Assembly (NCBI GenBank): GCA_900769785.1
Contig: CAAGHV010000159.1
Span: 1-11,285, forward strand
Length of the DNA stretch: 11,285 nt
Reading direction: 5' to 3'
DNA from: Bacteroidales bacterium
GTDB lineage: Bacteria; Bacteroidota; Bacteroidia; Bacteroidales; P3
The notes under the pieces: model-generated
Told to the model about the DNA's origin: nothing
Database searches by the model: none
Seen by the model: the letters and a program-made list of their open reading frames with translations, nothing else
In this document: piece after piece, positions 1-6,455 of the stretch
How positions within the stretch are numbered: the first letter of the stretch is position 1
Layout of the letters: each line of letters starts with the position of its first letter
Translations under genes and position numbers: made by a program

Positions 1-129
1 AATTTTATAAAAGAAATAGATATAAAAACGGAATTAATAATTTTAGAAGTTGCGCCCGGCACGTATTTAGGGAGTTTATTATGTTTGATGATTTTTATAA
101 TCCGATGGACAACATTGAAGAAGCATTAA
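1..129 (+). CDS. Possible 3' end of an upstream gene, partial
   Basis: Frame 1 is open from the window edge to a TAA at 127-129 and would encode about 42 residues, including the stretch EVAPGTYLGSLL. The first 25 or so residues look like ordinary protein (alternating hydrophobic and charged residues, then a Pro-Gly turn). The part overlapping the next gene becomes hydrophobic and basic, as out-of-frame translation often does. If real, it overlaps the 112-aa gene by 49 bases, which is unusually long. A downstream frameshift or chance openness in AT-rich DNA are equally possible. Frame 3, that of the next gene, is also open to the window edge but reads less like protein. No family is recognised. 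Confidence 0.25.
   Translation, partial: NFIKEIDIKTELIILEVAPGTYLGSLLCLMIFIIRWTTLKKH
69..74 (+). promoter_or_regulatory. Shine-Dalgarno-like site for the 112-aa gene
   Basis: AGGGAG lies six bases before the ATG at 81. It is the only convincing Shine-Dalgarno-like match next to a start codon in this window; the other genes start after A/T-rich leaders, as is usual in Bacteroidota. It fixes the start at 81 even though the frame is open further upstream. Confidence 0.5.
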
Positions 130-419
130 CCAACTCTTGGGAAGAGTATTGGGAAATTAAAGATGATGGTACAATGATTAATATTCAATCTCCTCGAATG
201 ACATATAGAATTGAAGGAGAACGATTAACTGAAGAGAATTGGTTGTATCATATTTTCGAAAAGGGAGAAGATTATTACAATAAGGAATTCTTTTTTGCTT
301 ATATGGAAGCATTAAGACGAAGAGGTATTACTCAAATTACTATTGATGTAAACAAACCAATGAATTTAATTAAAACACAAACAATGTCCGATAAAGGAGC
401 GGACGTAAAACAAGATTAA
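81..419 (+). CDS. Small acidic hypothetical protein (112 aa)
   Basis: I do not recognise this protein with certainty. It is acidic and aromatic-rich in its first half (NSWEEYWEIKDDG), has a central segment GERLTEENWLYHIFEKG, then an amphipathic stretch FFFAYMEALRRRGITQITIDV, and ends in a polar tail. There is no signal peptide or membrane segment, so it should be cytoplasmic. The start is supported by AGGGAG six bases upstream. It ends two bases before the lipoprotein gene, so the two are probably co-transcribed. All ten isoleucines use ATT, against mostly ATA in the core genes downstream, which suggests a different origin. Small acidic proteins placed after a longer gene are often immunity proteins of polymorphic toxins; that is a guess here because the upstream gene is not in the window. 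Confidence 0.65.
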   Translation: MFDDFYNPMDNIEEALTNSWEEYWEIKDDGTMINIQSPRMTYRIEGERLTEENWLYHIFEKGEDYYNKEFFFAYMEALRRRGITQITIDVNKPMNLIKTQTMSDKGADVKQD

Positions 420-421
420 AG

Positions 422-775
422 ATGAAGAAATTTTTTATGGCATTAGCAATGTGTATTGCTACCATTGGTTTTACCTCGTGTGGAAAAGATAGTGAAGATT
501 TAATAGTTGGAAAATGGGAACTATATTCCCAAGAAACTTGCTACATGGAAGATGGATCATGGGATTGTGATAGAGATTCTTATAATATTATTATTACATT
601 TAACGAAGATGGAACTTTTGAATCGTTGGGTATGTTAGGCAGATGGTCCATTAGTGGAGACTCATTTTATATGGATGAAAATGAGTGGGTCATTGAAGAT
701 CTTACTTCTTCACATATGAGACTACGTATAGACGGCGGTGATTATATAAAAAGAAATTGTTTTAGGAGAATATAA
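422..775 (+). CDS. Lipocalin-like lipoprotein (117 aa)
   Basis: A short exported lipoprotein of the lipocalin-like type common in Bacteroidales. Residues 1-19 are a lipoprotein signal peptide (MKK, then a hydrophobic core, then FTS) before Cys20, followed by GKDSED. A lysine and acidic residues right after the lipidated cysteine resemble the export signal that sends Bacteroidota lipoproteins to the cell surface. The mature part has hallmarks of the lipocalin-like fold: IVGKWEL at about 28-34, TFNEDGTF near 60-67, GRWSISGDSF near 73-82, then NEWVIEDLTSSHMRLR. Ligand and function are unknown. It follows the 112-aa gene by two bases without its own obvious ribosome-binding site and is closed by a terminator at 793. 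Isoleucine codons are seven ATT and four ATA, intermediate between its neighbours. Confidence 0.8.
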   Translation: MKKFFMALAMCIATIGFTSCGKDSEDLIVGKWELYSQETCYMEDGSWDCDRDSYNIIITFNEDGTFESLGMLGRWSISGDSFYMDENEWVIEDLTSSHMRLRIDGGDYIKRNCFRRI

Positions 776-792
776 TAATTCACAGCTACAAA

Positions 793-830
793 AAGAGACG
801 CACTAAGTGGTGTGTCTCTTCTTGTTTCTA
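793..830 (+). terminator. Intrinsic terminator after the lipoprotein gene
   Basis: An 11-bp stem with one G-U wobble pairs AAGAGACGCAC (793-803) with GTGTGTCTCTT (810-820) across a 6-base loop. The T-rich run CTTGTTTCTAT follows. It lies 18 bases after the lipoprotein stop codon and would end the left-edge transcript. Confidence 0.75.
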
Positions 831-846
831 TATAAGCAATAAATGT

Positions 847-888
847 TTTATCCCAAATATATTGTTTCGGCAATGTGTATGGGATAAA
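847..888. repeat. Palindromic repeat, copy 1
   Basis: The arms 847-864 and 871-888 pair over 18 positions with one A-A mismatch and two wobbles, around the loop TTTCGG. The core unit 848-887 is 40 nt, begins TTATCCCA and ends TGGGATAA, the same ends and length as copy 2. No T-run follows on either strand, so it is not an ordinary intrinsic terminator. Confidence 0.7.
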
Positions 889-897
889 TATCTTAGC

Positions 898-943
898 AAC
901 TTATCCCATATATGTTACCGGTGTAGCATATATGGGATAAGTT
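898..943. repeat. Palindromic repeat, copy 2
   Basis: The arms 898-914 and 927-943 pair perfectly over 17 bp. Pairing continues inward through one T-G wobble and three Watson-Crick pairs to the 4-base loop CGGT, giving a 21-bp stem. The core unit 901-940 is 40 nt and shares TTATCCCA and TGGGATAA ends with copy 1, while the centres differ. The two copies are separated by 13 bases and sit between convergent genes. Confidence 0.75.
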
Positions 944-963
944 TATAGCAAATAGTGCTTATG

Positions 964-980
964 CACAATTATTAATTGTG
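964..980. repeat. Small inverted repeat at the glycosyltransferase 3' end
   Basis: CACAATT (964-970) and AATTGTG (974-980) form a perfect 7-bp inverted repeat with a 3-base spacer, covering the stop codon of the minus-strand glycosyltransferase gene (972-974). No T-run follows on the minus strand, so a terminator role is doubtful. Confidence 0.35.
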
Positions 981-2918
981 GATATTTGTAATATTTCTTG
1001 TTAGTATTATAAAGTCGGTCATCACCTTGTAGTTGCGGGCATATAGCAGGTTGAGGTGGTGTGGGTCTATTTGCGACGAGTGTTGTGCCATATCCATTGG
1101 TGAGAATATTCCTTTCTTTATCCCGGGTAGCGTGCTTTCGGTGCCTTTTCGGCAGTAGCCTACCCAGCTGTATCTACCCACCAGCACCCATAAGCAGGTG
1201 GAATAGAAGCGTTTTTTGTAGCGTTGAAACCAAAAGAGTATGGGCGACAGCAGTATTATAAGCCCTGCCGATACTATGTCGAATATACGTTTGTTGCGTT
1301 TGTTTTCGGCTGTAGCTATGGTGTCTATACTTACGGTATATAGGTCTTCGGTAGAGTGTATGGTGTTGGTGCCTATTATAAATTGGCTTTCTTGTGGAAC
1401 TATCTTGTATTCTACATTGGCACTTTGCAGATTTGCCATAAGGCTTATTATATCTTCGGTCGATAGGTTTTTGCTACAAAATATCACCTCGTCAATCTTG
1501 TAAAAGCGTATAAGATCTACCAATTGGTTGATGTTGCCTATAAAATGCTTGTCGCTATGCGGGGCAGTGTTGCTCACATAGCCTACAAAACCGGCATCTA
1601 TACCTATAGAGTTAAATAGGTTGGCTACTCGCATGGTCTCATCTTTGTCGCCCACTATAAGGTAAGATTTCTTTTTGTTGGGGAAGAAGTTATAGTTTTT
1701 GATGTTCAGCAGGTGGAGTATTCCGCGCAACCCTACCACCGATAGTATAGCCCACAGAGTTCCAAGCAGTATCAGTGCACGCGAATAGCGCTGGGTTTCG
1801 TCGAGTAGCGAGTAGAAAACCAGCAATGCACATGTGCCAGCAAACAGTCCTTTGCATATTCGCCCAAGCTTTACGGGCTTTCGGTATCCGCCGTATAGGA
1901 ATATGCATAGCAGCCATATAAGTATATATATAGGTATAACAATATATGTATATTCGGCAGGGTAATAGTTGATATTATCGGCCTTGAATGTAGCCCATAA
2001 GTTCTTTATTGTAATAAAGCCTATGTATATAAATATAAAGTCGAGTAGGGGAATGATTATATTGCTCAGTGCCCGCTTGATGAACGCCAATGATGCCCGC
2101 AGCCATATTGCTATCTTTATAAAGAAAGTGAATATCTTGGCATTGGATTGTGACAGATGTTTTTGTGCAAATATCACCATGGCATTGTAGAAGGTATATA
2201 CATAGTTCATACTACCCTTCTTGGTGCTTTCGCCTTTGTAGTGTATTATCCTTGCCGATGGCAGGTAATAGTTTTTATAGCCGGCTTGTAGTATTCGGTA
2301 CGAGAAGTCTATGTCTTCGCCATACATAAAGAATGTTTCATCTAGCAGACCTATCTTGTCCATTACCGTTTTGCGTATCATCAAGTATGCTCCGGGTAGT
2401 ATTTCTATCTCGTTGGTTTCGTCTTCGCTCAGATGCCCTAGGTAATAATGTGCTATTCGTTTCGACTTTGGAAACAGATGAATAAGCCCCGATATTTTAT
2501 AAAACGATACTTCCGGCGATGGAAATCCACGTTTGCTTTCGGGTAGATAGCGTCCTTCGCCGTTTATCATCTTTACACCAAGGCCGCCGCAGTCGGCGTG
2601 TGTTTCCATAAAATCTATACACTTACGGAAGGTGTCCTTCTCTACCAACGTGTCTGGATTAAGCAGTAATATGTATTCGCCTGTGGCTTGTCGTAGTGCC
2701 TGATTGTTGGCTTTCGAGAAACCGGGATTGTCGTTGTTTGCTATAAGCTTTACCTGAGGAAACTTCTCCTGCACCATTGCCACCGAGCCATCAACAGAGT
2801 TGTTATCTACAACCCATACTTCGGTATCTATACCATCTGCGGCTTCGAATACCGAAACAAGGCATTGTTCCAAGAAGAACTTTACATTATAATTGACAAT
2901 AACTATGCTAAGTTTCAT
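972..2918 (-). CDS. Family 2 glycosyltransferase fused to a reduced sugar-phosphate-transferase-like region
   Basis: A 648-aa membrane protein. Residues 1 to about 250 are a GT-A family 2 glycosyltransferase of the rhamnosyltransferase-like type: SIVIVNYN at 4-11, VVDNNSVDGS at 36-45, the metal/nucleotide-binding NPD at 87-89, and the acceptor-side motif FFMYGEDIDFSYR at 196-208. Five hydrophobic segments follow (about 264-280, 287-305, 325-344, 353-372, 382-400). Next comes a Rossmann-like domain starting KKSYLIVGDKDET near 416, and then KRIFDIVSAGLIILLSPILF near 543. That order matches polyprenyl-phosphate sugar-phosphate transferases, but the usual catalytic core after the last helix is missing; only GRYSWVGY and LPGIKKGIFSP resemble its C-terminal motifs. 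It likely adds a nucleotide sugar to a membrane-linked glycan at the cytoplasmic face; the substrate is unknown. I chose the ATG at 2918, not the one at 2960, because a promoter lies at 2975-2982 and the GT2 fold begins right at MKLSIVIV. Confidence 0.85.
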   Translation of the reverse strand: MKLSIVIVNYNVKFFLEQCLVSVFEAADGIDTEVWVVDNNSVDGSVAMVQEKFPQVKLIANNDNPGFSKANNQALRQATGEYILLLNPDTLVEKDTFRKCIDFMETHADCGGLGVKMINGEGRYLPESKRGFPSPEVSFYKISGLIHLFPKSKRIAHYYLGHLSEDETNEIEILPGAYLMIRKTVMDKIGLLDETFFMYGEDIDFSYRILQAGYKNYYLPSARIIHYKGESTKKGSMNYVYTFYNAMVIFAQKHLSQSNAKIFTFFIKIAIWLRASLAFIKRALSNIIIPLLDFIFIYIGFITIKNLWATFKADNINYYPAEYTYIVIPIYILIWLLCIFLYGGYRKPVKLGRICKGLFAGTCALLVFYSLLDETQRYSRALILLGTLWAILSVVGLRGILHLLNIKNYNFFPNKKKSYLIVGDKDETMRVANLFNSIGIDAGFVGYVSNTAPHSDKHFIGNINQLVDLIRFYKIDEVIFCSKNLSTEDIISLMANLQSANVEYKIVPQESQFIIGTNTIHSTEDLYTVSIDTIATAENKRNKRIFDIVSAGLIILLSPILFWFQRYKKRFYSTCLWVLVGRYSWVGYCRKGTESTLPGIKKGIFSPMDMAQHSSQIDPHHLNLLYARNYKVMTDFIILTRNITNIHN

Positions 2919-2974
2919 GTTTCTCTGTTGATTTATAGTAGTTTTGGCCAATGAAGGCAATTAGAAATATGTTG

Positions 2975-2982
2975 CAAAGGTA
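2975..2982 (-). promoter_or_regulatory. Promoter -7 element for the glycosyltransferase gene
   Basis: On the minus strand the sequence reads TACCTTTG, an exact match to the Bacteroidota TAnnTTTG element. Transcription would begin near 2968, leaving a leader of about 50 nt before the ATG at 2918. A TTTG upstream element at the usual distance is missing; the nearest candidate, TTG, is only 12 bases away. Confidence 0.55.
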
Positions 2983-3016
2983 CTAAAAACTTTTCAATAC
3001 TTTGGCACTTTGCAAC

Positions 3017-3049
3017 AAAAAGCCTTCCAATAATATTATTGGAAGGCTG
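3017..3049 (-). terminator. clpC terminator, perfect palindrome
   Basis: AGCCTTCCAATAAT (3021-3034) is followed directly by its exact reverse complement (3035-3048), a 28-bp perfect palindrome 45 bases after the clpC stop. On the minus strand the stem runs into TTTTTG, as in an intrinsic terminator. It lies upstream of the glycosyltransferase promoter and so separates the two transcripts. Confidence 0.8.
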
Positions 3050-3092
3050 AAAAATGAGCACACAAATAAAACAAGTATTCTTTTTTTGCTAT

Positions 3093-5723
3093 CTATTGGT
3101 TGGTTGTTTCTAGCATGGCATCGTTTACCATTTCTTGCAATGCCAGAGATTCTTCGCCTTTAGATATAACAAATTTTATTTCCTTATTTTCATCGGCATC
3201 TATCACAATGCTGTCGCCTTGCAACAGTGTCGATTTTATTATTTCTTCGGCCAATTCATCTTCTATATATTTCTGTATAGCACGCTTCAGCGGTCGGGCA
3301 CCGTAGTTTTCGTCCCAGCCTTTTTCTTGTATTATATCCTTTGCCGCTTCGGTTATTGCTATGCCATAGCCCATGTTTTGTATTCGTTTAAACAGTCCGC
3401 GCAGTTCTACATCTATTATCTTGTGTATATCTTCGCGAGTAAGGCTGTTGAAAACTATTACATCGTCAATACGGTTAAGGAATTCGGGCGAGAAAGCTTT
3501 CTTCATAGCCCCTTCTATAACGCTGCGTTCCATTGATGCTTTGTTGCTTTCGCGAGCTGTGGTAGCAAATCCTACTCCGGTTCCAAACTCCTTTAGTTGG
3601 CGAGAGCCTATGTTGGATGTCATTATTACTATGGTGTTCTTGAAATCTACTTTGCGTCCCATGCCGTCGGTTAGTTGTCCGTCGTCCAACACTTGCAGTA
3701 GTATGTTGAATACGTCGGGATGTGCTTTTTCTATCTCGTCGAGTAACACTATAGAGTATGGTTTATGGCGTATCTTCTCTGTTAGTTGTCCACCTTCTTC
3801 GTATCCAACATAGCCCGGAGGCGCTCCTATAAGGCGCGATACGGCAAATTTTTCCATATACTCGCTCATATCTATACGTATAAGCGAAGCATCAGAGTCG
3901 AACAGGTAGCGTGCCAATACTTTGGCCAAATAGGTTTTACCAACTCCCGTAGGGCCAAGGAATATGAATGTTCCAATGGGTTTGTTGGGGTCTTTGAGTC
4001 CGGCACGATTGCGACGTATGGCTTTGGTTATTTTTTGTATAGCCTCGTTTTGTCCTATTACAGAGTCTTCGAGTTCCTTTTCCATTTGTAGTAGTCTGGA
4101 ACTTTCATTTTCGGCTATGCGTTGTATTGGTATTCCGGTCATCATTGCTACTACTTCAGCCACATCTTGTTCCGATACTACCACGCGTTTCTCGCGTTCA
4201 TCTTTTTCCCATTTCTTTTTCAGTTCTTCGAGTTTGCTTGTAAGCTCTCGTTCTTGATCTCTGTATTCGGCAGCTTCGTTGTAACATTTCTGTTGCAGTA
4301 CTTCCTTTTTCAGTTTGCGTACACGGTTTATCTCGTTTTCAATATTAATAATATCTATTGGAGTTTCTATGTTGGTGATATGCACTCTGGCACCTACCTC
4401 GTCCATGGCATCTATGGCTTTGTCGGGTAGTAGGCGGTCTGTTATATAGCGTGTTGTAAGAGATACACATGCTTTCAAAGCTTCATCGCTATAGGTTACA
4501 TAGTGATGGTCTTCATATTTACTCTTAATATTGTTGAGTATGCTTATAGTTTCTTCGGGTGTGGTGGCTTCCACAAATACTTTTTGGAAGCGACGTTCCA
4601 ACGCTCCGTCTTTTTCTATATATTGTCGGTATTCGTCGATGGTGGTAGTACCTATGCATTGTATCTCACCACGTGCCAATGCTGGCTTGAACATATTGGA
4701 AGCATCAAGCGATCCCGATGCATTTCCTGCTCCAACAATGGTGTGTATTTCGTCGATAAATACAATTATGTCGGGATTCTTTTCAAGTTCTTTTATTATG
4801 GCCTTCATTCTTTCCTCGAACTGTCCACGATATTTGGTGCCGGCAACCAACGATGCCAGGTCTAGTGTTATTACCCTTTTGTTATGTAGTGTTCGTGGTA
4901 CCTTGCCCTCCACTATTCTTATAGCCAAGCCTTCGGCTATGGCCGATTTGCCCACACCCGGTTCGCCTATCAGTATAGGATTGTTTTTCTTACGCCGACT
5001 AAGTATCTGGGCTATACGTTCTAATTCTTTTTCGCGGCCAACTATTGGGTCCAGTCTTCCTTCTTCGGCAGCACGTGTAAGGTCGCGGCCAAAGTTTTCC
5101 AATGCGGGCGTTTTGTTTCCGATATCGGATTTGGCATTGTCTTGTCTATGGTTAGGGTTAGATGATGAATAAGATAAAGTATCATCATCGTCATCATCGT
5201 CAAACGACGAGTTGCGTATGTTATATTCAGTGTTTTCGGGTTGTATAATTTCTTCCGATGGTTGCGTTCCTTTGTTTTCGCCAAGAAGGGTGGCACGGTA
5301 TAATGTGCTTAGTTTTTGGTAGCTGATGCCTGACTTTTCTAATAGTTGGCATACAATGTTTTCCTTTTCTTTAAATATGGCTAGTAGTATATGAACGGTT
5401 TGTATCTCTTTGCTTTTGAATTGTTGCGATTCGAGAAACGAAAGTTTTATTACCTTTTCGGTTTGGCGTAGCATTGGCATTTCGCTATCGGGCGAGTACC
5501 TTATACCTGCATCATTGTTGCGTATGGTATCTTCTATTTTCATCTTCAACGATACGATGTCCACATTCATTTGGTTTAGCAATGTGATGGCCGAACATTG
5601 TTTTTCGCGTATCATACCCAAAAAAATATGCTCAATTCCAACACTGCCACTACATAGGCGTATAGCTTCATCGCGACTGTTGAGGACTACTTTCTTTACG
5701 TTTACACTAAGGTTTGCTTCCAT
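3093..5723 (-). CDS. clpC: ATP-dependent Clp protease ATP-binding subunit ClpC
   Basis: An 876-aa HSP100/AAA+ unfoldase that feeds proteins to the ClpP peptidase in the cytoplasm. Two Clp N-terminal repeats occupy about 1-145. A linker with seven consecutive aspartates lies at 175-181. The first ATPase domain has Walker A GEPGVGKS at 253-260 and Walker B VFIDE at 321-325. A UVR-like coiled middle region spans about 460-510 (EAAEYRDQERELTSKLEELKKKW), which marks ClpC rather than ClpA or ClpB. The second ATPase domain has Walker A GPTGVGKT at 590-597, Walker B VLLDE around 659-663 and the pore segment GYVGYEEGG near 637-645. The ClpP-docking tripeptide VGF is present at 717-719. The C-terminal ENYGARPLKRAIQKYIEDELA is typical. 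Length is slightly above usual because of the acidic linker. It is monocistronic, with its own terminator, and divergent from the glsA operon. The leader before ATG 5723 is AT-rich without a Shine-Dalgarno. Confidence 0.97.
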   Translation of the reverse strand: MEANLSVNVKKVVLNSRDEAIRLCSGSVGIEHIFLGMIREKQCSAITLLNQMNVDIVSLKMKIEDTIRNNDAGIRYSPDSEMPMLRQTEKVIKLSFLESQQFKSKEIQTVHILLAIFKEKENIVCQLLEKSGISYQKLSTLYRATLLGENKGTQPSEEIIQPENTEYNIRNSSFDDDDDDDTLSYSSSNPNHRQDNAKSDIGNKTPALENFGRDLTRAAEEGRLDPIVGREKELERIAQILSRRKKNNPILIGEPGVGKSAIAEGLAIRIVEGKVPRTLHNKRVITLDLASLVAGTKYRGQFEERMKAIIKELEKNPDIIVFIDEIHTIVGAGNASGSLDASNMFKPALARGEIQCIGTTTIDEYRQYIEKDGALERRFQKVFVEATTPEETISILNNIKSKYEDHHYVTYSDEALKACVSLTTRYITDRLLPDKAIDAMDEVGARVHITNIETPIDIINIENEINRVRKLKKEVLQQKCYNEAAEYRDQERELTSKLEELKKKWEKDEREKRVVVSEQDVAEVVAMMTGIPIQRIAENESSRLLQMEKELEDSVIGQNEAIQKITKAIRRNRAGLKDPNKPIGTFIFLGPTGVGKTYLAKVLARYLFDSDASLIRIDMSEYMEKFAVSRLIGAPPGYVGYEEGGQLTEKIRHKPYSIVLLDEIEKAHPDVFNILLQVLDDGQLTDGMGRKVDFKNTIVIMTSNIGSRQLKEFGTGVGFATTARESNKASMERSVIEGAMKKAFSPEFLNRIDDVIVFNSLTREDIHKIIDVELRGLFKRIQNMGYGIAITEAAKDIIQEKGWDENYGARPLKRAIQKYIEDELAEEIIKSTLLQGDSIVIDADENKEIKFVISKGEESLALQEMVNDAMLETTNQ

Positions 5724-5794
5724 TTATTTCTATTTTATTGATGTTTCATTGTGTTTTGGTACAATTAATGTATCCATTATATACAACAACGAAA

Positions 5795-5825
5795 CAAACA
5801 TCATATTCTATTGTTCAATTACAAA
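5795..5825 (-). promoter_or_regulatory. Probable clpC promoter
   Basis: On the minus strand TTTG (5825-5822) is followed after 19 bases by GATGTTTG (5802-5795). This fits the Bacteroidota TTTG / TAnnTTTG pattern except for the first base of the second box. The leader to the clpC ATG would be about 65 nt. Other TAnnTTTG matches further out (5868-5875, 5919-5926) lack a TTTG partner. Confidence 0.4.
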
Positions 5826-6396
5826 TATCTAATACAGTATCAATATCATCAATGAATAAATGCTAATCAAAACTATTACAATGCTTTTGCATATTTCTAG
5901 TACGATGATATTGTAGTTCAAAATTACATCATTTTTCATTGCTATGACCATATCTCAATTCCTAATTTTCAACATGGAGGTGTTAGCAGAAACATTTATT
6001 GTGTGATTTATTTGTTTGATTTATTGATTTACTTTATAACTTTTGCATCATTTTTCAGAGTAAAACATTTCCTGTGTATGGATTAAAGTTTACACCCCAT
6101 TGTCAAATATTTCATGATATGATATCAGAAGCACGACAATATACCACTAATCATTGGTTGATATATTGTGATAAAAGCCCTCTCGAGATAGTTGAAAAGC
6201 CCTCCCGATTCCGATATTACCACTACGTGATGTAAATAAATCTACCTCATGATGCAAATTTTGTTTCCTTGTTTACAACATTTTTTTATATCGTATATTC
6301 TCAAAAAAAAATTGGAAATACATTCCAACCAATGAGTTGTATTATATGTTTTTTATCGCAATTTAATACATTTCCCAAACCTATCCGACGCCGGTA
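5826..6396. other. Non-coding divergent spacer with short repeats
   Basis: About 570 bp between the clpC and glsA promoters. I see no credible ORF, tRNA or known riboswitch. Contents: the 12-mer CATCATTTTTCA at 5927-5938 and again at 6046-6057; four copies of TTRCATCAY (plus strand 5924-5932 and 6043-6051; minus strand at 6227-6235 and 6249-6257); an inverted repeat ACAATATA / TATATTGT (6136-6143, 6162-6169); a direct repeat at 6173-6204; and a small hairpin TTGGAA / TTCCAA (6312-6328). The length and the clustered motifs suggest a regulatory region or an unannotated RNA, but neither is shown. Confidence 0.45.
6173..6204. repeat. Direct repeat pair, 10 bp, 22-bp period
   Basis: AAAAGCCCTC occurs at 6173-6182 and 6195-6204, exactly 22 bp apart. 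The next 44 bp show a weaker pair at the same 22-bp distance (TGATGTAAAT near 6228 and TGATGCAAAT near 6250). Confidence 0.5.
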
Positions 6397-6428
6397 TTTG
6401 CATAATCGGATATATTTTCGTATTTTTG
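6397..6428 (+). promoter_or_regulatory. Promoter of the glsA-glsB-engB-dacB cluster
   Basis: TTTG (6397-6400), a 20-base spacer, then TATTTTTG (6421-6428): an exact match to the Bacteroidota promoter pattern TTTG / TAnnTTTG. Transcription would start around 6434-6437, some 20 nt before the ATG at 6456. It is the best promoter in the window, and none was found within the four downstream genes. Confidence 0.75.
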
Positions 6429-6455
6429 CAAATTGATTTGTACATAAGCCAATTG

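Noticed and set aside
847..943. CRISPR array
   Set aside because: There are only two units, each palindromic over its whole length, with a 13-base gap and no spacers of regular size; no cas genes are present.
847..943. Intrinsic terminators for the convergent genes
   Set aside because: Stems are strong but no T-run follows on either strand, and a proper terminator already lies at 793-830.
4531..5172. 213-aa plus-strand ORF antisense to clpC
   Set aside because: It lies wholly inside the well-conserved clpC gene and its serine-rich composition is that expected from the complement of clpC codons.
5868..5926. TAGTTTTG and TAATTTTG minus-strand boxes as clpC promoters
   Set aside because: Both fit the -7 pattern but have no TTTG at the right upstream distance, and such matches are common in AT-rich DNA; the pair at 5795-5825 fits better.
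5974..6006. Ten-residue ORF starting ATGGAGGTG in the spacer
   Set aside because: Too short, with no ribosome-binding site or conserved feature; consistent with chance.
5826..6396. tRNA, riboswitch or remnant gene in the clpC-glsA spacer
   Set aside because: No cloverleaf, no known riboswitch core and no continuous reading frame was recognised on either strand.
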